From Actinomycetota bacterium (GTDB lineage: Bacteria > Actinomycetota > Thermoleophilia > Solirubrobacterales > Solirubrobacteraceae), in assembly GCA_005888335.1 (NCBI GenBank), contig VAWY01000095.1, positions 1 to 19,133 of the forward strand: a stretch of 19,133 bases of DNA, read 5' to 3'. Below are positions 1 through 5,368 of the stretch, piece after piece. The stretch's first letter is position 1. Every line of letters begins with the position of its first letter. A program made the position numbers and the translations under genes. The notes under the pieces were generated by a model that worked only from the letters and a program-made list of their open reading frames with translations, searched no databases and was not told the origin of the DNA.

Positions 1-404
1 AGGCGCACGGCGGCGTCGAGCGTGCGGGCCGGCTCGGTGGCGTCCGCCCCCGGCACCCGCGGCGGGACGGCGCGCGCCCCCGTCGCGACGACGAGCCGGT
101 CGAAGGGCTCGACGCCGCCGCCCGCCAGCGCGAGCTCGCGCCGGTCGAGGTCGATCCCGACGACCTCGGTGTTCGTGCGCACCTCGATCCCGTTGGCCCG
201 GTGGGACTCGGGCGACCGGGCGACCAGGTCGTCGACGGCATCGACCAGCCCGCCGACGAAGTACGGGATGCCGCACGCCGAGTACGAGGTGAACTCGCCG
301 CGCTCGAAGGCGATCACGTCGAGGCCGGGATCGCGCCGCAGCGCGTTGGTCGCCGCGCTCATGCCGGCGGCGTCGCCGCCGACGATCGCCAGCCGGTCGC
401 CCAC
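1..404 (-). CDS. CoA-disulfide reductase / NADH oxidase-like FAD oxidoreductase (N-terminal part, cut by window edge)
   Basis: Reading the minus strand from GTG at 404 gives 134 residues that run off the window. The N-terminus has an FAD-binding beta-alpha-beta motif, IVGGDAAGMSAA (residues 7-18). It is followed by SYSACGIPYF (residues 40-49), with Cys44 at the single redox cysteine position typical of CoA-disulfide reductases, NADH oxidases and related class-3 pyridine nucleotide-disulfide oxidoreductases. A VVATGARAVPP-type segment near the end of the visible part fits the second FAD contact. The family is cytoplasmic and reduces CoA disulfides, persulfides or O2 with NAD(P)H. Which activity applies cannot be told without the C-terminal half. 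The start is chosen because it begins just before the dinucleotide-binding strand and has a TAGGCT hexamer 7 nt upstream. The gene diverges from the glycosylase at 428. Confidence 0.85.
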   Translation of the reverse strand, partial: MGDRLAIVGGDAAGMSAATNALRRDPGLDVIAFERGEFTSYSACGIPYFVGGLVDAVDDLVARSPESHRANGIEVRTNTEVVGIDLDRRELALAGGGVEPFDRLVVATGARAVPPRVPGADATEPARTLDAAVR

Positions 405-427
405 CGCGCGCAGCCTACCCTTGGGGA
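405..427. promoter_or_regulatory. Divergent promoter with overlapping -10 hexamers
   Basis: Only 23 nt separate the two GTG starts at 404 (minus) and 428 (plus). The minus strand reads TAGGCT from 417 to 412, 7 nt before its GTG. The plus strand reads TACCCT at 416-421, 6 nt before its GTG. The two hexamers share the TA step at 416-417. Neither start has a usable Shine-Dalgarno sequence, so both messages are probably leaderless. The hexamers are seen directly; promoter activity is inferred. Confidence 0.5.
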
Positions 428-1282
428 GTGCCCGAGCTGCCCGAGGTCGAGATCACCGCGCGCCGCCTCGACGCCGCCCTGCGCGGCGCCGAGATCGAGT
501 CGACGCTCGCGCCCGGGATCAACGCGCTCAAGACGTTCGACCCGCCGCTGCACGCGCTCGACGGGCGCGCGATCGCCGGCGTGCGCCGGATCGGCAAGCA
601 CCTCGTCGTCGACGTCGCCGGAGATCCCGAGCTTCACGGGCTCGTCCATCTGATGAACGCCGGGCGCCTGCAGCTCTACGACAAGCGCGCGTCGCTGCGC
701 GACCGCACGTCGCGCCTGCTCGTCCGCCTGACCGACGGCCGGGAGCTGCGCCTGCGCGAGTTCGGCACCAAGCAGGCCGCATGGGTCAAGGTGTTGCGCG
801 CCGACGCGCTCGCCGCCGACGAGGCGATCGCCACGCTGGGGCCGGAGGCGTGGCCCGAGCCACCCGAGGACCTGCGCGCGCTGCTCGACGTCGCTCGGCC
901 GCTGCACTCAGTGCTGCGCGACCAGCGCGTCATCGCCGGCATCGGGCGCTCGTGGGTCGACGAGATCCTCTGGGAGTCCAGGCTGTCGCCGTTCAAGCGC
1001 GGCGACGACCTCGACGACGACGAGGCCGCCGAGCTGCGCGGCGCGATCGCCTCGACCCTCGACGGCGCGATCGAGCACTACGAACGCGTCGTCGAGCTGC
1101 CGATCCCCGACAAGCTCCCCATGCCGCTGCAGGTCCACCGCCACCAGGGCGAGCCGTGCCCGCGCTGCGGCGCGACGATCGAGGCCGTCTTCTACGAGGA
1201 CTACGTCATGTGCTACTGCCCAGCCGAGCAGACCGGCGGCAAGGTGCTCAAGGACCGCCGGCTGTCCCGGCTGCTGAAGTAG
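428..1282 (+). CDS. Divergent Fpg/Nei-family DNA glycosylase
   Basis: This 284-residue protein starts (after Met) with PELPEVE, giving the catalytic Pro2 and Glu3 of formamidopyrimidine/endonuclease VIII glycosylases, which excise oxidised bases and cleave the abasic site. Lys57 (RRIGKH) and the VHLMNAGRL segment (His74) are present, and REFG (110-113) matches the RRFG region. Three features depart from the family. The GIGN motif of the helix-two-turn-helix reads GIGR (Arg174). The C-terminal zinc hairpin has Cys244, Cys247 and Cys264, but the fourth position (267) is Glu, with an extra Cys262. The usual hairpin Arg region reads EDYVM. The stop lies 3 nt from the stop of the convergent gene at 1286. 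The family is confident; substrate preference is not. A divergent bacterial Fpg/Nei subgroup is likelier than canonical MutM. Confidence 0.9.
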   Translation: MPELPEVEITARRLDAALRGAEIESTLAPGINALKTFDPPLHALDGRAIAGVRRIGKHLVVDVAGDPELHGLVHLMNAGRLQLYDKRASLRDRTSRLLVRLTDGRELRLREFGTKQAAWVKVLRADALAADEAIATLGPEAWPEPPEDLRALLDVARPLHSVLRDQRVIAGIGRSWVDEILWESRLSPFKRGDDLDDDEAAELRGAIASTLDGAIEHYERVVELPIPDKLPMPLQVHRHQGEPCPRCGATIEAVFYEDYVMCYCPAEQTGGKVLKDRRLSRLLK

Positions 1283-1285
1283 TCG

Positions 1286-1513
1286 TCAGGTCTTCGCGGT
1301 GGCGGTCTTGCGGCTCGCGCCGCGCCCGTTCGACCCGCGGACGGACTGGGCCTCGTCGACGGCGCCGCGTGCGGCACCGACCACCGCGTCACCCGCGCTG
1401 ATCACGCCGGCGAGCCCGTAGACGACGCCCTTGCGCAGGGTGTCACGAACACGCTCGGAGAGCACAAGCGAGATGGCGCCTGCGGCCACCGCGGTTCCCG
1501 TGTTGACCTCCAT
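1286..1513 (-). CDS. Small membrane-associated helical protein (P-ATPase-accessory-like, paralogue A)
   Basis: This 75-residue protein has a strong ribosome site (GAAGGAGGGG) placed just before ATG 1513. The N-terminal half (TAVAAGAISLVLSERV) is hydrophobic enough for one short membrane segment. It is followed by a basic helix, RVRDTLRKGVVYGLAGVISAGDA, then an alanine-rich segment ending in AVDEAQSVRG and a basic tail. The layout of short hydrophobic stretch, basic R/K-G step and Ala-rich amphipathic helix resembles the proteins starting at 5065 and 7581, and from memory the small DUF5132-type proteins found beside heavy-metal P-type ATPases. There are no Cys or His metal ligands. It probably shares a transcript with the minus-strand gene at 1604-1963, which lies 90 nt upstream. 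Function is unknown. Confidence 0.7.
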   Translation of the reverse strand: MEVNTGTAVAAGAISLVLSERVRDTLRKGVVYGLAGVISAGDAVVGAARGAVDEAQSVRGSNGRGASRKTATAKT

Positions 1514-1555
1514 GGGCCCCTCCTTCGAGAAGGACGGTCTAGGACTGAATCGGGC

Positions 1556-1585
1556 GCGAGGTTACGCCTTGGCTCAACCTCTCGC
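1556..1585 (-). other. Imperfect hairpin between two minus-strand small genes
   Basis: GCGAGGTT (1556-1563) pairs with AACCTCTCGC (1576-1585) with a two-base bulge and a 12-nt loop. There is no following T-run. It could be a weak attenuator or processing site in a 1963-to-1286 transcript. The structure is visible; a role is guesswork. Confidence 0.25.
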
Positions 1586-1603
1586 AATGCCGGAGCGTAA
1601 AAT

Positions 1604-1963
1604 CTAGGCCGCGAGCCCCTGGTCCTGCGCCTCGTCGGCGGGCTCGACCGTCGCATCGACGATCTCGCCGCTCTGCGCGGCATCGTGCGTCACCACGAGG
1701 ATGGAGATGTTGGGCCGCGCGCGCCCGTCGGCCAGGATCGCCTCCTGCGCGGCGAGCCCCTGCTCCTCCAGCGCCGCGGCGATCCGCTCCGCGATCAGCA
1801 GGATCCCGGGATCGACCTGCCCGCTGGGCAGCGCGGCGACCGGCTGCTCCTTCGCGGGAGCGACCAGCGCACGCCGCGTGCGCCCGGCGACCACGTCCAA
1901 GACCACCGTCTCGACGGCGATCGACGCCACCTTCCTCAGCAACCACATGATGATCTGCGCCAT
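1604..1963 (-). CDS. Hypothetical small protein with N-terminal amphipathic helix
   Basis: A 119-residue product starts at ATG 1963, preceded by AAAGGAG six bases upstream. A start 30 nt further out is possible but has no such site. Residues 1-28 (MAQIIMWLLRKVASIAVETVV and onward) form a hydrophobic helix with basic residues, which suggests membrane association. A basic stretch follows (GRTRRALVAPAK), then an alpha/beta-looking part (GILLIAERIAAALEEQGL, then RPNISILVVTH) and an acidic C-terminus. There is no cysteine; one His occurs in VVTHD. I do not recognise the family. It sits at the edge of the metal island, divergent from the multicopper oxidase, and is probably cotranscribed with the gene at 1286-1513. 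Confidence 0.6.
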   Translation of the reverse strand: MAQIIMWLLRKVASIAVETVVLDVVAGRTRRALVAPAKEQPVAALPSGQVDPGILLIAERIAAALEEQGLAAQEAILADGRARPNISILVVTHDAAQSGEIVDATVEPADEAQDQGLAA

Positions 1964-2136
1964 TGCCCTCTCCTTTCTCGGGCGGCAACGCACCTGGACC
2001 GAGGGTCAATCGTCGTGGGGGGCGACCCGCGCGACATGAGTAGATCGCGCACGACAGCGCGCCGGATCCCGCTGCAAGAACGGCAAGTCGGTTGTCGATG
2101 GGCCGGAGTGAAGCGCATCGCGCGCCGGCCACCGTG

Positions 2137-2162
2137 AAAATCCCGTGAGCTTCCAGGATTTT
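2137..2162. promoter_or_regulatory. AT-rich inverted repeat upstream of the oxidase operon (candidate operator)
   Basis: AAAATCC (2137-2143) and GGATTTT (2156-2162) are perfect 7-bp inverted arms separated by 12 nt, in the 255-nt divergent region between the genes starting at 1963 and 2219. AT-rich arms stand out in this GC-rich DNA. A second short inverted repeat, CTCA-5-TGAG, lies at 2191-2203, just upstream of the proposed -10. The half-sites do not match the TTAGG IdeR/DtxR consensus. The remainder of 1964-2218 shows no coding signal. Confidence 0.35.
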
Positions 2163-2204
2163 GGCGAGGCGAAAAAAAATCTCGCGCTGTCTCAACGACT
2201 GAGT

Positions 2205-2210
2205 TATCGT
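2205..2210 (+). promoter_or_regulatory. -10 hexamer TATCGT for the oxidase operon
   Basis: TATCGT ends 8 nt before the GTG at 2219, the same spacing seen at several other genes here, and there is no Shine-Dalgarno sequence. This fits a leaderless mRNA. No convincing -35 was found. Confidence 0.4.
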
Positions 2211-2218
2211 TCCGCGCC

Positions 2219-3253
2219 GTGCGGACTCTGTCCCGCCGGAAGTTCTTGTTGGGAGGGTCACTCGCGGCAGCGGGAACCGCCGCCGCCCAGTGCATGCTCA
2301 CCAACGGCCGAGGGCCGGCGCCGGCGGCGGCCGCGGACTACGAGCACGGCGCCCATCGTCTCGTCACGAGGGGCACCGGCCACCTCGGCATGGTCGGCCG
2401 GGTCGACCCTGCCGTGAACGGGTTCGACCCCCGCGAGGTCGTGCGCGACTTCGACTGGGGCAAGGCCCGCCGCACCGCCGCCGGGCGCACGGTGCGCGAG
2501 TGGGAGCTCGTCGCCGAGGACAAGGAGATCGAGATCGCCCCCGGCATCAAGTACGCGGCCTACACGTACAACGGCCGCGTGCCGGGACCGACCCTCCGCG
2601 CCCACGAAGGCGAGCTCCTGCGCATCCGCTTCGTCAACCGCGGAGCGCACCCGCACACGATCCACTTCCACGGGATCCACACTTCCGGCAACGACGGTGT
2701 GCCCGGCGTCGGCCAGGGCAACGTCGGCGTCGGCGGCGAGACGACGTACCACTTCGAGGCCGCGCCGTTCGGCCTGCACCTCTACCACTGCCACTCCAGC
2801 CCGCTCGCCGATCACATCACCAAGGGGCTCTACGGCGCGTTCATCATCGACCCGAAGCAGGGCCGCCCGGACGCCGACGAGCTCGTCCTCGTGCAGAACG
2901 GCTTCGACACGAACTTCGACCGCTCGAACGAGGTCTACGCCGTCAACACCGTCGCCTTCGCCTACCTCAACGACCCGATCAAGGTCAAGCAGGGCGAGCT
3001 GGTCCGGATCTACCTGGTCAACGCCCTCGAGTTCGACCTCGTCAACTCGTTCCACATCCACGGGAACTTCTTCGAGCTCTTCCCGATCGGCACGTCGCTC
3101 GAGCCGACCGAGTACACGGACACGGTCGTCCAGGGGCAGGGCCGGCGGGATGTCCTGGAGCTCCGGTTCCCGCACACCGGCACCTACATGTTCCACGCCC
3201 ACGTCTCCGAGTTCGCGGAGCTGGGCTGGATGGGGTTCTTCGAGGTGGTCTGA
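2219..3253 (+). CDS. Tat-exported two-domain multicopper oxidase
   Basis: This 344-residue protein has a twin-arginine signal (LSRRKFLLGG, then an Ala/Gly-rich segment), so it should be exported folded with copper. Domain 1 carries PHTIHFHG (His146, His149, His151) and YHCHSSPLADH (His190, Cys191, His192, His199), followed by Leu204 at the axial position. Domain 2 carries FHIHG (His279, His281) and FHAHVSEF (His326, His328). Eight His for the trinuclear copper centre (149, 151, 190, 192, 279, 281, 326, 328) are therefore present. The type-1 copper site (His146, Cys191, His199, Leu204) is only in domain 1, since domain 2 has HAH instead of HCH. That arrangement fits the so-called type C two-domain oxidases. 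Such enzymes couple oxidation of metals or organics to O2 reduction. The stop overlaps the ATG of the ZIP gene, so the two are almost certainly coexpressed. Substrate (Fe, Mn, Cu) is inferred only from context. Confidence 0.9.
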   Translation: MRTLSRRKFLLGGSLAAAGTAAAQCMLTNGRGPAPAAAADYEHGAHRLVTRGTGHLGMVGRVDPAVNGFDPREVVRDFDWGKARRTAAGRTVREWELVAEDKEIEIAPGIKYAAYTYNGRVPGPTLRAHEGELLRIRFVNRGAHPHTIHFHGIHTSGNDGVPGVGQGNVGVGGETTYHFEAAPFGLHLYHCHSSPLADHITKGLYGAFIIDPKQGRPDADELVLVQNGFDTNFDRSNEVYAVNTVAFAYLNDPIKVKQGELVRIYLVNALEFDLVNSFHIHGNFFELFPIGTSLEPTEYTDTVVQGQGRRDVLELRFPHTGTYMFHAHVSEFAELGWMGFFEVV

Positions 3254-4437
3254 TGGAAGCTCGCGCCCTGCCCGTCCGCCGATCGTCGTGGCTCTCCGGC
3301 ATCCTGCCGCTGATCCTGCTCGGCGGCGCGATCCTGCTGTTCGTCGGGCTCGACGCACCGGGTCTCGAGCGCCGCGGCATCCCGATCGAGGACGTGGCCG
3401 TCGAGCGCACCACGCTTCGGCCCGGCGTCATCGAGCTGCGCCTGCGCAACGACGGGCCGGACCCGGTCCGGATCGAGCAGGTCGTCGTCAACGACCGCTT
3501 CACGAACTTCAGCCAGACGCACCAGACCGTCGGGCGCCTGGGCTCCGACAAGCTGACGATCATCCATCCGTGGGTCGAGGGCGAGGCCTACGAGATCGCC
3601 ATGGTCACCGCGACCGGCGGGACGATCGGGGCGGAGGTGCCCGTGGCGACGGAATCGCCGCAGGCCGACGCCGGCTTCTTCGGGCTGATGGCGCTCATCG
3701 GCCTCTACGTCGGCGTCATCCCGGTGGCCATCGGGATGCTGTGGCTGCCGTGGATCAGACAGATCGATCCGCGCTGGATCCAGTTCGTGCTCGCGCTGAC
3801 CGTCGGCCTGCTCGCCTTCCTGGCGATCGACGCGGTCCTCGAGGGCCTCGAGTTCGCCGGCGAGGGGGCGAAGGTCTTCGGCGGGCAGGGGCTCGTCTTC
3901 ATGGGTGGGGTGGTCTCCTACCTGCTGCTGGCCGGCGTCGACGCCTGGGTGCGCAGCCGCGGCGCCAAGAACCGCGCGAGCGGGGTGAGCGGCATGCGCG
4001 TCGCCCTGCTGATCGCGCTGGGCATCGGGATGCACAATCTCGGCGAGGGGCTCGCCATCGGCTCGTCCTACGCGATCGGCGCGCTCGCCCTGGGCGCCAC
4101 GCTGGTGGTCGGCTTCGCGCTGCACAACACGACCGAGGGCCTTGCGGTCGTCGCTCCGATCGCGCGCGACACGCCGCCGCTGCGGCGGCTCATCGGGCTC
4201 GGCGTGCTGGCGGGCGCCCCCGCGGTCGTGGGCGCGTGGATCGGCGCGTCGGCGTTCGACACGAGCCTGGCGGCCTTCCTGTTCGGCCTCGGCGCGGGGG
4301 CGATCGCGCAGGTCATCGTGCAGCTCGCACCGAGCATCCGCGACCGCAACGGGAGCGTGCTCAACCCGCTGACAACCGGCGGATTGCTGACCGGCCTCGC
4401 GCTGATGTATGTCACCGCGCTGGCGATCCCGGTCTGA
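3253..4437 (+). CDS. ZIP-family metal transporter with N-terminal extracytoplasmic domain
   Basis: This 394-residue protein starts at an ATG sharing one base with the oxidase stop. Residues about 15-33 form a first membrane helix. Residues about 38-138 form a soluble, beta-rich segment with no Cys, predicted outside the membrane. ZIP helices follow, with both signature metal motifs: GIGMHNLGEGLAIG (His261, Asn262, Glu265) and GFALHNTTEGLAVV (His291, Asn292, Glu295). ZIP proteins usually bring divalent cations (Zn, Fe, Mn) into the cytoplasm. The extra domain next to an exported oxidase suggests docking or handover of an oxidised or released metal at the membrane. Overlap with the oxidase and a 22-nt gap to the HMA-like gene suggest one operon. 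A TAGAGT hexamer at 4439-4444 could give an internal promoter. Metal specificity is unknown. Confidence 0.9.
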   Translation: MEARALPVRRSSWLSGILPLILLGGAILLFVGLDAPGLERRGIPIEDVAVERTTLRPGVIELRLRNDGPDPVRIEQVVVNDRFTNFSQTHQTVGRLGSDKLTIIHPWVEGEAYEIAMVTATGGTIGAEVPVATESPQADAGFFGLMALIGLYVGVIPVAIGMLWLPWIRQIDPRWIQFVLALTVGLLAFLAIDAVLEGLEFAGEGAKVFGGQGLVFMGGVVSYLLLAGVDAWVRSRGAKNRASGVSGMRVALLIALGIGMHNLGEGLAIGSSYAIGALALGATLVVGFALHNTTEGLAVVAPIARDTPPLRRLIGLGVLAGAPAVVGAWIGASAFDTSLAAFLFGLGAGAIAQVIVQLAPSIRDRNGSVLNPLTTGGLLTGLALMYVTALAIPV

Positions 4438-4459
4438 TTAGAGTGCCCTGGACGCAGCG

Positions 4460-5068
4460 ATGAGCGCGGCCGACCGCGAACGCTTCGAGGTGACGGTGGT
4501 GAGTGCCATCCCTGGGCGCCTGCGGTTCAAGGTGCCGGTCGAGCGGCGCTCGCCCGAGGCGATGCGGCGGATCACCAACGCCTTCTCGGCCATCGAGGTC
4601 TCCGGCGTCGACACGAACGTCCAGACGGGGAGCGTCCTCGTCCACTATGACCCGGAGAAGCTGCCGTTCGACGAGCTCGAGGACGCGTTCGACGAGTTCG
4701 ACGCGACCCCGGTGTTCGGGCCCCGGCTCGTCGAGCGCGGCGTCGCGGAGGCGTCACCCAGCGCGAGGGTCGTCGATGTCGCGCGGGAGCTGAACACGCG
4801 TGTCGCCCGCGCGACGAGGGGCGCGGACCTGCGCCTGCTCGTCCCGCTGGGCCTCGGCGCGCTCTCGGTCCGGCAGGCCTTCCGCGATTCGCCCGGCCTA
4901 AAACAGGCTCCCTGGTACGTGCTTGCCTGGTACGCTTTCGACAGCTTCGTGAAGCTGAACGGCAGGGTCGTTGCCGAGTCTGAACGCGCCGAACGGCGTG
5001 AAGTTCCCGAGGAAACGCGCGGTGCCGCCGAGAGCGGCGCCGGGGATGGCCAAGGGAGGACCGGATGA
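4460..5068 (+). CDS. HMA-like domain membrane protein without metal-binding cysteines
   Basis: The 202-residue product has an N-terminal ferredoxin-like domain at about residues 9-80. The signature is AIPGRLRFKVP (16-26), which matches the HSVPGRVRLRVP motif at the start of the P-type ATPase encoded at 5369. This is the HMA_2 style of heavy-metal-associated fold. The whole protein has no cysteine, so it lacks the CxxC metal site. Residues about 125-166 hold two hydrophobic stretches (LRLLVPLGLGALSV and APWYVLAWYAFDSFVKL), probably a membrane hairpin. The tail is polar and acidic. Such proteins commonly sit beside P1B-type ATPases; a regulatory or scaffold role is an inference. The last bases overlap the next gene in ATGA. 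Confidence 0.75.
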   Translation: MSAADRERFEVTVVSAIPGRLRFKVPVERRSPEAMRRITNAFSAIEVSGVDTNVQTGSVLVHYDPEKLPFDELEDAFDEFDATPVFGPRLVERGVAEASPSARVVDVARELNTRVARATRGADLRLLVPLGLGALSVRQAFRDSPGLKQAPWYVLAWYAFDSFVKLNGRVVAESERAERREVPEETRGAAESGAGDGQGRTG

Positions 5069-5295
5069 ACCAGGCGGTTGTCATCACAGGTGCGTTCGTC
5101 GCCATCGGACCGCTGCGTCGGGCAGTGGCCCGGCCGGCCGCGAAGCTCGCGATCAGGGGCGGTTTCACCGTCGTCGACGCGGCTGCGGGGGCGTTCAAGG
5201 GCCTGGGCGACGTGTACGCCGAAGCCCGGGACGAGGCTCGCGGCAGGGGCGGATCCCCGGCCGCCGCGACCGACGGTGCCGCGACCCATGGCTGA
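5065..5295 (+). CDS. Small P-type-ATPase-associated protein (DUF5132-like, paralogue B)
   Basis: A 76-residue product starts at ATG 5065, overlapping the HMA-like gene's stop (ATGA), with a strong GGGAGGA site 5-6 nt upstream. A short hydrophobic N-terminus (QAVVITGAFVAIGPL) is followed by RRAVARPAAKLAIRGG, an amphipathic Ala/Gly helix and DVYAEARDEARGR. The K-x-AI-[RK]-G step and the [DV]-[LV]-YAEA ending are shared with the protein at 7581-7862. From memory this is the style of DUF5132 proteins encoded next to heavy-metal ATPases. No Cys is present. Its position directly before the ATPase supports an accessory or assembly role, which remains a guess. Confidence 0.75.
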   Translation: MNQAVVITGAFVAIGPLRRAVARPAAKLAIRGGFTVVDAAAGAFKGLGDVYAEARDEARGRGGSPAAATDGAATHG

Positions 5296-5368
5296 GCCCC
5301 GTCCGGCGCCCCGCCGCCGGCTCGCGCCGGCGCCCCAGCGACCACCCGTCTGACGGCATCTGGGCGCC

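Noticed and set aside
22..1401. Long plus-strand open frame across the first two genes
   Set aside because: It crosses the divergent promoter and overlaps both real genes; the product is Arg/Pro/Ala-rich with no motif.
2258..3358. Long minus-strand open frame opposite the multicopper oxidase
   Set aside because: It is an antisense shadow. The plus frame carries the Tat signal and all copper ligands.
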